From: Actinomycetota bacterium | GTDB lineage: Bacteria > Actinomycetota > Actinomycetes > Actinomycetales > Microbacteriaceae | Assembly (NCBI GenBank): GCA_009704945.1 | Contig: WLDG01000001.1 | Span: forward strand, 1-64,000 | Direction of reading: 5' to 3' | DNA: 64,000 nt | Part shown: positions 10,490 through 21,280 of the stretch, piece after piece | Layout: every line of letters begins with the position of its first letter | How positions within the stretch are numbered: position 1 is the stretch's first letter | The notes under the pieces: model-generated | The model's input: the letters and a program-made list of their open reading frames with translations, nothing else | The model's database searches: none | What the model was told of the DNA's origin: nothing | Program-made: the position numbers and the translations under genes

Positions 10490-11589
10490 GAGCGTTACTT
10501 GCTGCTGGCGGTATTTCACTTTTTGTTGCCCTCTTTGCAACTCCACTATTTATTCGTCTAGCTAAGAAGCTGAATTGGGGGCAATTCATTCGCGATGATG
10601 GACCTCAGTCCCATCAAATTAAGCGCGGCACCCCGACGATGGGCGGTGTCGTCATTCTTGGAGCAACTGCACTGGCCTACTTCCTTGCCAAATTGCTCAA
10701 TGATGAAATTCCTAGCCCCTCAGCCCTGCTGGTTTTATTCATGATGTTTGGCCTTGGGGCAGTTGGCTTTGTAGATGACTTCATGAAGGTTAGAAATCAA
10801 CGAAGCCTAGGTTTAGGCGGTTGGGCAAAGATAGTCGGACAAGGCGCTGTGGCAGTCACCTTTGCCATCTTGGCCCTTCAGTTTCCGGATTCCAACGGTC
10901 TAACTCCGGCTTCAACGAGTATTTCTTTGTTTAGAGATCTTCCGATTGACTTGTTCTTCTGGGGCAGCACCATCGGAATTGTTTTATTCATACTTTGGAT
11001 TTTCTTATTGGTTGCTAGCGCGTCTAACGGGGTGAACATTGCCGATGGTTTAGACGGATTAGCTTCGGGGTCAGCCGTCTTGGCAATTGGCGCTTACGTG
11101 GTCATTGGTTTTTGGCAATTCAATCAGTCTTGTCGAACAGCGGTGGAGAATCTGTCCGCTTGCTATGAGGTAAGGGATCCGCTGGACTTGGCCACCGTTG
11201 CTGCCGCAATTGTTGGAGCCTGTCTAGGGTTTCTTTGGTGGAATACATCTCCTGCTCAGCTGATTATGGGAGACACTGGCTCGCAAGCGCTAGGTGGCGC
11301 CTTGGCAGCTCTCGCAATCTTGAGCCGCACAGAGCTTCTCCTGATCTTGATTGGTGGCATTTTTGTAATCGTCACAGGATCCGTAGTTTTGCAACGTGGA
11401 TACTTCAAATTCACAAAGTGGCGAACTGGCACTGGTAAACGGATTTTTAGAATGTCTCCGCTACATCACCACTTTGAACTCAAGGGATGGGCTGAGATAA
11501 CAATTGTGGTCCGATTTTGGATTATAGCTGCTCTATGCGTGGCAGCTGGAGTCGGATTGTTCTACGTTGAATGGATTTACGGTTTATGA
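10486..11589 (+). CDS. mraY: phospho-MurNAc-pentapeptide transferase
   Basis: [45 protein letters not shown]. Confidence 0.96.
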   Translation: MRALLAAGGISLFVALFATPLFIRLAKKLNWGQFIRDDGPQSHQIKRGTPTMGGVVILGATALAYFLAKLLNDEIPSPSALLVLFMMFGLGAVGFVDDFMKVRNQRSLGLGGWAKIVGQGAVAVTFAILALQFPDSNGLTPASTSISLFRDLPIDLFFWGSTIGIVLFILWIFLLVASASNGVNIADGLDGLASGSAVLAIGAYVVIGFWQFNQSCRTAVENLSACYEVRDPLDLATVAAAIVGACLGFLWWNTSPAQLIMGDTGSQALGGALAALAILSRTELLLILIGGIFVIVTGSVVLQRGYFKFTKWRTGTGKRIFRMSPLHHHFELKGWAEITIVVRFWIIAALCVAAGVGLFYVEWIYGL

Positions 11590-13016
11590 CATTGCCCAAC
11601 TCCTGGCACGCTGAATGGTCAAACCTCTCGGCATTGGTCTTGGGTCTTGGCAAAAGTGGATTCAGCGTTGTGGACACTCTCGTAGAACTTGGTGTGAAGA
11701 CCTCTGTAGTTGGGAAAGAAGCCGACCCACGTCTAATCGAGCTTGTGGAAGTTATTGGTTCTAGTTTCACTGCATCTGAAGACCCTTCGGTACTTCAGTC
11801 GATTGGTCATGTGGATTTTGCAATCGTCTCACCCGGTTTTCCGCCCAGTCACCCACTGATTCTCAGTTTGCGCAGTTCTGGGGTTCAGCTTTTGACAGAT
11901 ATAGATCTAGCCTGGCGATTGCGGGATAAGACAGACAGAAAAGCTGAATGGATCACCGTTACGGGAACAAACGGGAAGACCACAGTCTCAGAACTGACAG
12001 CCGCCATGCTCTCTGCTGAGGGATTTCGTGCTGTGGCCTGTGGAAACATCGGGGTTCCAATTTTGGACACGGTTAGGGACCCGGAAGGCTTTGACTTCCT
12101 CGTTGTAGAGCTCTCCAGCTTTCAACTCCACTACCTGGGTGAAATATCTGCCCTAGCAAGTGCATTTCTTAATTTGGCCGAGGATCACTACGACTGGCAT
12201 GGTGGCGCAGAAAATTACTTTCAAGCCAAGTCAAAGATTTATACCGGTTCAAAGTCAGCGATTGTTTTCAATGAGCAAGACAAGAAGACATTTGAAGCAG
12301 CTCAATCAGCAGAAGTTGCTGACGGGTGTCGCGGAATTGCGTTTTCGCTGTTTTCCCCACAGCGCTCGGCAATTGGTTATGTAGAGGACGTTTTGGTGGA
12401 TAGGGCATTCCTAGATAATCGAGCAGAAGAAGCACTCGAGCTAGCAACCCTGGATGACATCAGGAGCATCGCTGAGCCATCTGCGCATTTGCTTGCCAAC
12501 ATTGCCGCTGCTTCCGCTTTGGCTCGTGCTGCCAGCGTTTCGCCAGCGGCGATCAGGAAAGCAATTTCGGTTTTTAGATTGTCTCCACATCGCAATCAGT
12601 TTGTGGCTGAATTTGAAGGTGTCAGGTACGTAAACGACTCGAAAGCCACTAATCCGCACGCCGCCGATAGCTCTCTAAAGAGCTATGAATCTGTAGTTTG
12701 GATTGTTGGAGGCCTACTGAAGGGAACCTCGCCGGCTGAACTGCTGAAGCTACACGGACCTAAATTGCGAGCTGCTGTCTTAATTGGTAAGGACAGCTCT
12801 GAAATCAGTCGGCTTTTCTCCGAACTGTTACCGGACCTTCCAATTAGGGTCGTCTCAGGAGAACCAGTTATGGATCAAGCTGTGCGACTTGCCGCAGAGT
12901 TGGCACAACCGGGAGATACGGTTTTGCTGGCGCCGGCAGCGGCTTCGATGGATCAATTCAAGGATTATGCGGATCGCGGTAATCAATTTATTGCGGCGGT
13001 AGGTGAGCTGAAGTGA
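11571..13016 (+). CDS. murD: UDP-MurNAc-L-alanine:D-glutamate ligase
   Basis: [23 protein letters not shown]. Confidence 0.95.
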   Translation: MDLRFMTLPNSWHAEWSNLSALVLGLGKSGFSVVDTLVELGVKTSVVGKEADPRLIELVEVIGSSFTASEDPSVLQSIGHVDFAIVSPGFPPSHPLILSLRSSGVQLLTDIDLAWRLRDKTDRKAEWITVTGTNGKTTVSELTAAMLSAEGFRAVACGNIGVPILDTVRDPEGFDFLVVELSSFQLHYLGEISALASAFLNLAEDHYDWHGGAENYFQAKSKIYTGSKSAIVFNEQDKKTFEAAQSAEVADGCRGIAFSLFSPQRSAIGYVEDVLVDRAFLDNRAEEALELATLDDIRSIAEPSAHLLANIAAASALARAASVSPAAIRKAISVFRLSPHRNQFVAEFEGVRYVNDSKATNPHAADSSLKSYESVVWIVGGLLKGTSPAELLKLHGPKLRAAVLIGKDSSEISRLFSELLPDLPIRVVSGEPVMDQAVRLAAELAQPGDTVLLAPAAASMDQFKDYADRGNQFIAAVGELK

Positions 13017-14161
13017 CAATAAAGGAAGCAATCCGACCACAATTCCGTTCTCAGTCACGACAATCCGCATTTTTACTCGGCCTCACGGTTCTAATTGTGG
13101 CAATCGGCTTGATTATGGTTGCGAGTGCTTCAGCTGTTGATAGCTATAAAGAAACCGACAATGCCGCACTAACTTTTCTTCGACAAGCTCTTTATGTCGG
13201 TGCTGGATTTCTAGCTCTCATCGTTCTTTCGAATATAAAAATGGAAATTTACCGCAAGTTAGCTCCACCGGTGCTGCTTGCGATGTTGGTGGTTCAGCTG
13301 GTAACTGCGTTCTTTGGTGTTGAAATTAATGGAAATAGAAACTGGCTAGACATCGGAATTACAACAATTCAGCCAGCGGAGTTTCTAAAAGTGGCCCTCA
13401 TTGTCGCGCTGGCCTTGCAGTTAGCGCAACTTAATCAAGATCCAGAAACAGACAAGCAAATTTGGTTCATGGTCCTTGGTGTTTCTGTCCTCGCGCTTGT
13501 GCTTGTTGCCATTGTCGGGCGAGACTTGGGAACCGGTGTAGTAATTGGTGTGACATTGATGGCAATGTACCTATTTGCAGGGATGCCGCTTGCTCGTTGG
13601 TTGGGAATTTCAGTACTCGTTGCTCTAGCAGCGGCCGTTGCAATCATGAGTTCCGCCTCTCGTCGCATTAGATTCGAAGCTTGGTTGAACCCAGAAGGTG
13701 CAGACCCGATGGGTGTCATGTGGCAATTTGAAAAAGGAACCTGGGCGTTGGCTGCCGGTGGTTTCTGGGGGACTGGCCTTGGAAGATCCAAGTTGAAATG
13801 GAGTTGGATTCCAGAAGTAGAAAACGATTTCATCTTTGCCGTCATTGGAGAAGAGCTGGGGTTGTTAGGTGCAATCGCTGTAATCGGTCTGTTTTTTGCC
13901 TTGGCGATGGTTTTGTTTTCGATTGCCAAGCAACAGACCAACGCTTTTTCTCGCAACGTGGTAGCTGGCGTTATGGTCTGGATTTCAATGCAGGCATTCA
14001 TAAACATTGGCGTTGTCTTAGGGCTATTCCCTGTCCTGGGCGTCCCGTTACCGCTTATCTCAGCGGGTGGTTCTTCCACAATTGCCACGCTTGCGGGAAT
14101 AGGAATTGTTCTAGCGGTAGAAAGAGATCGCACCAGGCAACTGACTGGAAAGCGAAAGTAG
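13013..14161 (+). CDS. ftsW: FtsW-type SEDS glycosyltransferase
   Basis: Polytopic SEDS protein; PLPLISAGGSST. Confidence 0.95.
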   Translation: MTIKEAIRPQFRSQSRQSAFLLGLTVLIVAIGLIMVASASAVDSYKETDNAALTFLRQALYVGAGFLALIVLSNIKMEIYRKLAPPVLLAMLVVQLVTAFFGVEINGNRNWLDIGITTIQPAEFLKVALIVALALQLAQLNQDPETDKQIWFMVLGVSVLALVLVAIVGRDLGTGVVIGVTLMAMYLFAGMPLARWLGISVLVALAAAVAIMSSASRRIRFEAWLNPEGADPMGVMWQFEKGTWALAAGGFWGTGLGRSKLKWSWIPEVENDFIFAVIGEELGLLGAIAVIGLFFALAMVLFSIAKQQTNAFSRNVVAGVMVWISMQAFINIGVVLGLFPVLGVPLPLISAGGSSTIATLAGIGIVLAVERDRTRQLTGKRK

Positions 14162-15223
14162 TTGAGATTTTTATTAGCTGGCGGCGGCACAGCGGGACAT
14201 GTTAATCCGCTTCTGGCTTTGGCCGAGAACCTGCGTGCAGCAGGACATGAAGTAATTGCTCTTGGCACAAAACAGGGACTTGAAACTCGATTGGTCCCAC
14301 AACGTGGATTTGAACTCCTTACCATTGCGAGACTTCCACTACCCCGAAAGTTGTCACCAGAGGCACTGGTCTTTCCAATCAAGTTACTGCTTGCGACTGC
14401 GAAGGTTTTTCAGATACTGAAGAACCGAAAAATTGACGCTGTTGTCGGATTTGGTGGTTACGCTTCCTCGCCGGCTTATCTGGCCGGTGCTGTTGCCAGG
14501 CTGCCAATTGTTGTTCATGAAGCAAACGCTAGGGCTGGTTTTGCGAATCGTTTAGGCGCAAAGCTCACAAAACATGTTGCAGTTTGCTTTCCCAATACCA
14601 ACCTCTCTCACAGCAAACTCGTTGGCATGCCGCTTAGGAAAGAATTCACCAGAGCATCGCAGATTAATCAGCAACAGGCGAGAGTAGAGCTGGGCTTAGA
14701 TCCGTCTCTTCCTACCCTGTTGGTAACAGGAGGGTCGCAAGGGGCAAAAAGAATCAATGAAACCATCGAAGAAAGCAGAGAAGATCTAGCTCGGGCTGGC
14801 ATACAGGTCCTACATATTGTTGGCCCGACGGCGGGACTTAATGAGATTTCTGAACCGGGTTACAAACGAATCATCTATTGCGATGCCATGGAAGCGGCAA
14901 TTGCTGCAAGTGACTTCGCAGTTTCTAGAGCAGGCGCATCAACGGTCAGTGAATTTGCGGCTTGCGGCTTACCCGCTCTCTATGTTCCTTATCCAGTTGG
15001 TAATGGAGAGCAGAGGTATAACGTTGAGCAGCTACTTGCAGCGGGTGGCGGACTGCTAATTGATGACTCAGACCTTACTGCTGGCTACATTCAACAAACA
15101 GTGATTCCCATTCTTAGCAGCAAATCAAGGCTTTCTGATATGTCAAAGGCCGCCAGATCTGTGGCTATTTTGGATGGAACGGAACAGTTGCAGGAAATGT
15201 TGATGAATGCGGTGAATACTTAA
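14162..15223 (+). CDS. murG: UDP-GlcNAc:lipid I GlcNAc transferase
   Basis: AGGGTAGHVNPLLALA; VTGGSQGAKRIN; TTG start. Confidence 0.95.
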   Translation: MRFLLAGGGTAGHVNPLLALAENLRAAGHEVIALGTKQGLETRLVPQRGFELLTIARLPLPRKLSPEALVFPIKLLLATAKVFQILKNRKIDAVVGFGGYASSPAYLAGAVARLPIVVHEANARAGFANRLGAKLTKHVAVCFPNTNLSHSKLVGMPLRKEFTRASQINQQQARVELGLDPSLPTLLVTGGSQGAKRINETIEESREDLARAGIQVLHIVGPTAGLNEISEPGYKRIIYCDAMEAAIAASDFAVSRAGASTVSEFAACGLPALYVPYPVGNGEQRYNVEQLLAAGGGLLIDDSDLTAGYIQQTVIPILSSKSRLSDMSKAARSVAILDGTEQLQEMLMNAVNT

Positions 15224-15226
15224 ACC

Positions 15227-16615
15227 GTGATAAAGCCCGATTACAATCAACCGATTCCGGACCAACTGGGAAATGTGCATTTCATTGGCATTGGCGGATC
15301 CGGAATGTCTGGAATAGCTCGGCTACTTCTTGAGATGGGGCACAGAGTTACGGGAAGTGATGTTCGGGACAGCGGCAATGTTCAAGCCCTGAAGAAACTT
15401 GGCGCATCCATAGCCCTAGGTCACCACGAAGACAATCTTGTTGATGCTGATACCGTTGTTGTTACCAGCGCTTTATGGCCAACAAATCCCGAATATTTGA
15501 AAGCCAAGAGTCTCGGCATACCAATTCTCCATCGCTCTGCGCTGCTTGCCCACCTGGCTTCTAAGGGAAAGCTCATAGCTGTCGCAGGTGCACACGGAAA
15601 AACCACAACCACTGGAATGATCATCACAGCTCTAAATCGAATGGGGGCAGACCCTAGTTTCGTAAATGGTGGTGTGATAGCCGAATTTGGCGCTTCCAGT
15701 GCATTTGGAAATGGCGAACATTTTGTAATTGAGGCGGACGAGTCGGACAGTTCCTTCTTGCACTACGACACATCCGTAGCTGTAATAACCAATGTTGATC
15801 CGGACCATTTAGATCATTACGGCTCCCTGGAGGCATTTCAGGCAGAGTTTGCAAAATTCGCCAATGCGGCAAAACAAATGGTTGTTATCTCCTCCGATGA
15901 CCAGGGCGCCGTTGCTGTGACCAAACTACTAACACACCCCAAAGTTCTTACTTTTGGTGAAGCAGCCGATGCCACCGTTTGCTTGAAGAATGTCGACGCC
16001 ACGGGACCGCGTGTTCGCTTCCATGCAAGCTACCAGGGTGATTCCACTTCTGTTGAGCTAACTATTCCTGGTGCACATAACGCCCATAACGCGGCAGCGG
16101 CTATAGCTTGCCTGGTTGGCTTGGGGTTTGACTTTCAGCAATCAGCTAAGGCAGTGGCAAGTTTTGGTGGCACTGAACGTCGATTTGAACTTCATGGCGA
16201 AGTTAGAGGGGTAAAAGTCTTTGATGATTTTGCTCATCACCCAACTGAAGTTATAGCTGCTTTAAAGGCTGCCAGAGCAGTGGTTGGAAATGGAAAGCTA
16301 ATCACTGTCTTTCAGCCACATTTGTTTAGCCGGACCAGACTGTTCGCTCAAGAATTTGCTGACGCACTCCTATTGAGTGATGATGCGATCGTCACCGAAA
16401 TCTACCCGGCGCGAGAGGACCCCGAGCCAGGTGTCACGGGGGAGATGATTGCGATTCGTTCACAGAATCCAAGCACAATGCACTACGTTCCTGCCTGGGA
16501 TGATGTTCCAGCCGCAGCGGCAAAATTAGCAAAGCCTGGCGACTTCATAATCACCATGGGGTGCGGAGATATAAATCGCATGGTGCCCGATTTATTGAAG
16601 GCACTGGAGAAATAG
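15227..16615 (+). CDS. murC: UDP-MurNAc-L-alanine ligase
   Basis: [36 protein letters not shown]. Confidence 0.95.
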   Translation: MIKPDYNQPIPDQLGNVHFIGIGGSGMSGIARLLLEMGHRVTGSDVRDSGNVQALKKLGASIALGHHEDNLVDADTVVVTSALWPTNPEYLKAKSLGIPILHRSALLAHLASKGKLIAVAGAHGKTTTTGMIITALNRMGADPSFVNGGVIAEFGASSAFGNGEHFVIEADESDSSFLHYDTSVAVITNVDPDHLDHYGSLEAFQAEFAKFANAAKQMVVISSDDQGAVAVTKLLTHPKVLTFGEAADATVCLKNVDATGPRVRFHASYQGDSTSVELTIPGAHNAHNAAAAIACLVGLGFDFQQSAKAVASFGGTERRFELHGEVRGVKVFDDFAHHPTEVIAALKAARAVVGNGKLITVFQPHLFSRTRLFAQEFADALLLSDDAIVTEIYPAREDPEPGVTGEMIAIRSQNPSTMHYVPAWDDVPAAAAKLAKPGDFIITMGCGDINRMVPDLLKALEK

Positions 16616-17377
16616 TTGCGCCGCCCCAATCGAGAATTAGTAAATCAAGAAAGACGCAAAAAAAAGGCTTCTCGCGCTTCTAATCGGTCGGTCGGCGCCT
16701 TTACTGTGTGGGGCAGAGCTCTGCTTGTGTTAGCTCCATTAATGACCGTTACCTTGCTGATTGCGGCTTTCTTCACTCCGCTGTTTGCAGTGAAGCAGAT
16801 AGTTGTCAGTGGGACTGAGCGTCTGGATCCAGCAAGGCTAGCTGTATCGCTGGAACAATTGAAAGACAAACCGCTAACGATGATTAGCACGGAGGAGGTA
16901 ACAAATCTGTTAGCTGGTTATGAACTGATCGAAACATTTGCTCTGCAGGCGGAACCTCCGAGCACACTGCGGGTGAAGATTAGAGAGCGACAGCCACTCA
17001 TGATTCTCACCTTGAGCGGGCAAAACTTTATGTTTGATGCAGCTGGCGTAAGAATTGCTCCAGCAACAGCGACTGATGACTATCCCCTCCTGAGATTTCA
17101 GGGCAATCCACAACAAGACCCTCGCTTCAAGCATGCAGTTGAACTTCTTTTGAGTCTTCCTTTAGAAACCTACAATTCAGTTTCGGCGCTAACTGTCAGT
17201 GAACAGCTGACCAGTGAGCTCATACTGCGAGAGCGAGGGATCAAAGTCTTTTGGGGTTCCAACAGTGAGCCATTGCTAAAAGCAGAGGTTCTGGACTCAC
17301 TCTTGGCCGCAAGTGGAGACAAGTTGACAGGGATTGATGTTTCGTCGCCCAATGCACCGGTCGTAAGTTTTGATTGA
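16616..17377 (+). CDS. ftsQ: cell division protein FtsQ (POTRA domain)
   Basis: Single TM then POTRA-like KQIVVSGTERLDPARLAVSL; position murC-ftsQ-ftsZ. Confidence 0.85.
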   Translation: MRRPNRELVNQERRKKKASRASNRSVGAFTVWGRALLVLAPLMTVTLLIAAFFTPLFAVKQIVVSGTERLDPARLAVSLEQLKDKPLTMISTEEVTNLLAGYELIETFALQAEPPSTLRVKIRERQPLMILTLSGQNFMFDAAGVRIAPATATDDYPLLRFQGNPQQDPRFKHAVELLLSLPLETYNSVSALTVSEQLTSELILRERGIKVFWGSNSEPLLKAEVLDSLLAASGDKLTGIDVSSPNAPVVSFD

Positions 17378-17461
17378 ATTTTGCGGTTTGCGACACGCCC
17401 ACGAATCTGGCGTAAATAAGGGCTTTTCGGGCCTAATTTCTTCGCGCTAATTGAATACTCT

Positions 17462-17501
17462 CTCGAAAGTTAAGCCTCAGCCTTAACTTGAGGGTTTCGA
17501 G
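17462..17501 (+). promoter_or_regulatory. ftsZ leader inverted repeat
   Basis: CTCGAAA-GTTAAG-cctcagc-CTTAAC-ttgaggg-TTTCGAG directly upstream of the AGGAGG RBS. Confidence 0.55.
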
Positions 17502-17513
17502 CAGGAGGCAGAA

Positions 17514-18662
17514 GTGACCCAGTCACCCAACTATCAGGCAGTAATTAAGGTTGTTGGCGTTGGAGGCGGCGGTGTAAACGCACTCAACCGAATGATCCAG
17601 GCAGGTGTGCGTGGGGTCGAGTTTGTCGCTATCAACACCGATGCTCAGGCTTTGCTGATGAGCGATGCAGACATCAAGCTCAGCATTGGCAGAGACGTCA
17701 CTAGAGGCCTTGGTGCAGGTGCTGATCCGGAGATTGGTCGTCGTGCCGCCGAGGAGCACGAGAGCGAAATTGAAGCGGCCCTTAGGGGAGCTGACATGGT
17801 ATTTGTCACCGCTGGCGAAGGTGGCGGCACTGGAACAGGTGGCGCGCCTATTGTTGCCCGGATTGCCAAGCGCTTAGGCGCCCTAACGGTCGGTGTTGTA
17901 ACAAGACCATTTAACTTTGAAGGAAAGCGACGCGCTGTCCAGGCTGAAGAAGGAATTAGAGCCCTTCGTGAAGAAGTAGACACGCTTATTGTGGTTCCCA
18001 ACCAGCGCCTTTTGGAGATGTCAAACAAGAAAGTTTCCGCTCTCGAGGCATTCATCACTGCCGATGATGTTCTGCGAGCTGGTGTCCAAGGAATTAGCGA
18101 TTTGATTGTGATTCCAGGGCTAATCAACCTTGACTTCAACGACGTGAAGTCTGTCATGCAGGGAGCCGGATCGGCTTTGATGGGCATTGGTAGCGCCAAG
18201 GGTGAGGACAGAGCAGTTAGAGCTGCGGAAATTGCGATTTCATCTCCACTGCTCGAGGCCACCATTGAAGGTGCTCACGGAGTGCTGTTGCTGGTTCAAG
18301 GCGCGTCTGATTTGGGACTGCATGAAATTGATGATGCCGCGCGTTTAGTCCAGGAAGCCGTAAACCCTGAAGCCAACATTATTTTTGGTGCGACTATTGA
18401 AGACACTCTGGGCGATGAGGTTCGCATTACGGTGATTGCCGCTGGTTTTGACGGTGGCGAGCCGAAGCATCGCAAATTTGAAGCAGCTGGAGCTGGCGTT
18501 GTTGCTCTTGAATCAGCGCTTGCCGCAGAGGAAGAACTTGTTGCTGAGCTACCAGTTGCTGAAGAGATTTCGATTGAGACTGAGTATGTTGAAGCACAAC
18601 CCGTTCAAACTCAGCGTGGTGCTTTCGGTGACGATCTCGATCTTCCAGACTTCTTCCGCTAA
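17514..18662 (+). CDS. ftsZ: cell division GTPase FtsZ
   Basis: [29 protein letters not shown] tubulin signature; C-terminal [10 protein letters not shown]. Confidence 0.98.
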   Translation: MTQSPNYQAVIKVVGVGGGGVNALNRMIQAGVRGVEFVAINTDAQALLMSDADIKLSIGRDVTRGLGAGADPEIGRRAAEEHESEIEAALRGADMVFVTAGEGGGTGTGGAPIVARIAKRLGALTVGVVTRPFNFEGKRRAVQAEEGIRALREEVDTLIVVPNQRLLEMSNKKVSALEAFITADDVLRAGVQGISDLIVIPGLINLDFNDVKSVMQGAGSALMGIGSAKGEDRAVRAAEIAISSPLLEATIEGAHGVLLLVQGASDLGLHEIDDAARLVQEAVNPEANIIFGATIEDTLGDEVRITVIAAGFDGGEPKHRKFEAAGAGVVALESALAAEEELVAELPVAEEISIETEYVEAQPVQTQRGAFGDDLDLPDFFR

Positions 18663-19348
18663 TGAGCTTGGCTGAGCGTTACCGCTCAGTGCTGACAAAC
18701 ATTGAGCATTCAGCCATAGCGTCTGGTAGGACAAAAGAGGATATTCACCTTATTGTCGTGAGTAAAAACCATCCCGCTAGCCTGGTTGCCGAACTAATTA
18801 CTATGGGTCAAATCTCCTTCGGGGAAAACAGAGACCAAGAAGCGAGCCAGAAAGCATCTGAACTGACAGCTGCTGGCTATCAAATTGATTGGCATTTTGT
18901 TGGACAGCTTCAAACCAACAAAGTAAAAAGCGTTTTGGGATATGCCTCGACTATCCATTCAATTGATCGCCCTTCATTGGTCCAAGAACTAGGAAAGCAG
19001 CTTGAGAAGCAGGACAAATCAATTAATGGCTTCATTGAACTGAATCTGACCGATGATCTTGGTAGAGGCGGGGTCGACGAAGATCAGTTGATCGACCTGG
19101 CTGAGCTTGTGTTAGCAGAAAAACGAATCAACCTCTTGGGCGTCATGGCAGTAGCTGGTTTGCAAAAAGACCCTAGAGCTGAGTTTGAAAGAGCATTGAG
19201 AATGTCTGAAAAGCTCAAGTCGGTAGCTCCGGCTGCCACCAAACTCTCGCTGGGGATGAGTGAGGATTACCAAGTGGCCATCGAAATGGGTGCGACACAC
19301 ATCCGGGTTGGGAGTGCCATTACGGGGCCCAGGCCAATTTCGGCCTAG
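18662..19348 (+). CDS. PLP homeostasis protein (YggS/PROSC family)
   Basis: LIVVSKNHP, FGENRDQEASQK, WHFVGQLQTNK, LSLGMSEDYQVAIEMG. Confidence 0.93.
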   Translation: MSLAERYRSVLTNIEHSAIASGRTKEDIHLIVVSKNHPASLVAELITMGQISFGENRDQEASQKASELTAAGYQIDWHFVGQLQTNKVKSVLGYASTIHSIDRPSLVQELGKQLEKQDKSINGFIELNLTDDLGRGGVDEDQLIDLAELVLAEKRINLLGVMAVAGLQKDPRAEFERALRMSEKLKSVAPAATKLSLGMSEDYQVAIEMGATHIRVGSAITGPRPISA

Positions 19349-19375
19349 GGTAGAAGGCGAACTGAGGAGTTAAAA

Positions 19376-19765
19376 ATGGGTGCTTTGAATTCGGTCCTAG
19401 GTTTTTTTGGATTTGGAAGTGATGAGCCGGCTAAGCCCGAAGGTGCTAGCAAGTCGATCAAGTCAGCTCCCAGACCTCGACGCTCTTCAGAGATGTCAGA
19501 GATTGTCACTCTAGATCCGCAAACTTATGCAGACGCTAAGGAAGTGGCGGCTCACTACCGCACCGGAGTTCCTGTAATTGTGAACATTGGCGCCATGAGC
19601 GAGGCAGACTCAAAGCGAATGCTTGATTTCATGATTGGGTTAAAAGAAGGCTTGGAGGGTCAACTCAGAAGAGTCACCTCAAAAGTGTTTTTACTTAGCC
19701 CTCACAATGTGGCAGTGAATGATGCGGATTCTGACGAAGCTGACGCAGAAGATCTAATGCAGTAA
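19376..19765 (+). CDS. sepF: cell division protein SepF
   Basis: RSSEMSEIVTLDPQTYADAKEVA...VFLLSPHNV. Confidence 0.92.
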   Translation: MGALNSVLGFFGFGSDEPAKPEGASKSIKSAPRPRRSSEMSEIVTLDPQTYADAKEVAAHYRTGVPVIVNIGAMSEADSKRMLDFMIGLKEGLEGQLRRVTSKVFLLSPHNVAVNDADSDEADAEDLMQ

Positions 19766-19767
19766 GT

Positions 19768-20052
19768 ATGAGCATTGTCGGTCTTGTCCTTTATTGGGCG
19801 CTGCAAATCTTCTTCTATGCGATGTTGGCGAGATTTATTTCTGATCTGGTGATGAGTCTTAGGCCTGGTTGGCGTCCACGAGGGATTCTTCTGCCGGTGC
19901 TCGATTTCGCCTACACATTGACAGATCCGCCGATTCGGTTCGTTCGTAGATTTGTTCCACCCCTCCAGCTTGGGGGCATTTCCCTCGATTTGGCATGGAC
20001 AGTGGTGGTTTTCGCGGTAATTATCCTGCAGGGTTTTGCTAGGTCCCTCTAG
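19768..20052 (+). CDS. YggT family membrane protein
   Basis: 94 aa, two TM helices, DPPIRFVRRFVPPLQLGGISLDLA. Confidence 0.88.
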   Translation: MSIVGLVLYWALQIFFYAMLARFISDLVMSLRPGWRPRGILLPVLDFAYTLTDPPIRFVRRFVPPLQLGGISLDLAWTVVVFAVIILQGFARSL

Positions 20053-20084
20053 AGGGCAATAGCATAGGCACAAGGTTCTATTGC
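20045..20084. promoter_or_regulatory. palindrome plus inverted repeat preceding divIVA
   Basis: CCCTCTAGAGGG (perfect 12 bp, includes yggT stop) then GCAATAG-N15-CTATTGC; TAGCAT -10-like hexamer in between. Confidence 0.5.
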
Positions 20085-20100
20085 TTATGGAAGGTGAATC

Positions 20101-20799
20101 ATGGCTCTAACCCCAGAGGACATTCTGGCGAAACGATTTCAGGTTACAAAGTTTCGCGAGGGTTATGACCAGGACGAAGTAGATGACTATCTGGATGAGG
20201 TAGTTGTTGAACTCAGGAGAATCCTGGGTGAAAACGAAGAACTTAAACTTCGCTCTTCTTTGCCTCAAGACTCCGCTCCAGCGGTTTCACCCTTTCCTAC
20301 TGCCGTTGATCCTGCCGCGCCGGAAGGCACCGATGCCTCAAGGTCAATTATTGAATTAGCTCAGAAGCTACATGCTGACCACGTCCAAGAGGGTCGAATC
20401 AAGCGCGAACAGATTGTTAGTGAAGCTCAGAAGCAGGCAGCCAGAATCGTCAGAGATGCGGAAGCTCAAGCCCGCGAAGTTTTCAACCAGCTTGAACTGG
20501 ACAGACGTCAGATTGAAGAGTCAATCCAAGACCTTAAGCGCTTCGAGGCCGAGTACAGAGCTAAGCTCCGCGATTACATTCAGGCTCAACTTGAATCAAT
20601 TCTTACCGAAGAGGCTTACCTCAACATCGATGAGGAAGTCACGGCGCCTAGCCAACCAGACGTTTCCTATGACTACTACCAGCGTGAGCCAATGCCATTA
20701 GGACAAACTATGGAAACCGAGGTTCGCGGTTACAGCTACTCAAGTTATGAAGAAACACAGGGTGAACAGCCTGCTGAAGGTGAAGAGAAACGCTACTAA
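20101..20799 (+). CDS. divIVA: DivIVA / Wag31 polar growth protein
   Basis: ALTPEDILAKRFQVTKFREGYDQDEVDDYLDEV; coiled coil. Confidence 0.95.
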   Translation: MALTPEDILAKRFQVTKFREGYDQDEVDDYLDEVVVELRRILGENEELKLRSSLPQDSAPAVSPFPTAVDPAAPEGTDASRSIIELAQKLHADHVQEGRIKREQIVSEAQKQAARIVRDAEAQAREVFNQLELDRRQIEESIQDLKRFEAEYRAKLRDYIQAQLESILTEEAYLNIDEEVTAPSQPDVSYDYYQREPMPLGQTMETEVRGYSYSSYEETQGEQPAEGEEKRY

Positions 20800-21280
20800 G
20801 CGTCAACGGATAGCAGTTTTTGCTCTGCTGGCTATCCTCATTGTCGCCGTTGATCAAAGCACTAAGTTCTGGGCTGAGGCAAATCTAGATTCCACCAGCG
20901 TTCCCGTTATTGGTGAATTACTTCAATTTAGACTTGCTTATAACAATGCGGCCGCTTTTTCAATCGGACTAGGTGCCACTTGGATTCTCACCCTAATTTC
21001 ACTAACCGCTAGCGTCCTTTTGATTATTTATGGGCCAAGGGTCAAAACGATGAGCTGGGCCGTGGTAGCAGGGTTTGCACTTGGTGGTGCGGCGGGTAAC
21101 TTGATTGATCGTGCTTTCAAGGCGCCAGGGTTTCTAAATGGCTGGGTGGTTGATTTTATTCAAATCCCTTTCAATTTCCCTATTTTTAATCTTGCGGACA
21201 CATTCTTAGTCAGCGCAGTGATCCTTTCGATTCTGCTAACTCTCAGAGGGGATGAAATCGGTGGGGGACGTGCAAAGTAA
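20780..21280 (+). CDS. lspA: lipoprotein signal peptidase II
   Basis: VDQSTKFWAEANL; NNAAAFS; NLIDRA; VVDFIQI...FNLADTFL; likely GTG start 20780. Confidence 0.94.
   Translation: MKRNATKRQRIAVFALLAILIVAVDQSTKFWAEANLDSTSVPVIGELLQFRLAYNNAAAFSIGLGATWILTLISLTASVLLIIYGPRVKTMSWAVVAGFALGGAAGNLIDRAFKAPGFLNGWVVDFIQIPFNFPIFNLADTFLVSAVILSILLTLRGDEIGGGRAK

Noticed and set aside
13435-14382. 315-aa minus-strand ORF antisense to ftsW/murG
   Set aside because: Low-complexity Ser/Pro/Thr/Ala translation without recognisable domain, wholly opposite well-supported ftsW and murG; typical antisense frame artefact
17645-18265. 206-aa minus-strand ORF antisense to ftsZ
   Set aside because: Opposite the highly conserved ftsZ; composition is that of mirrored codons
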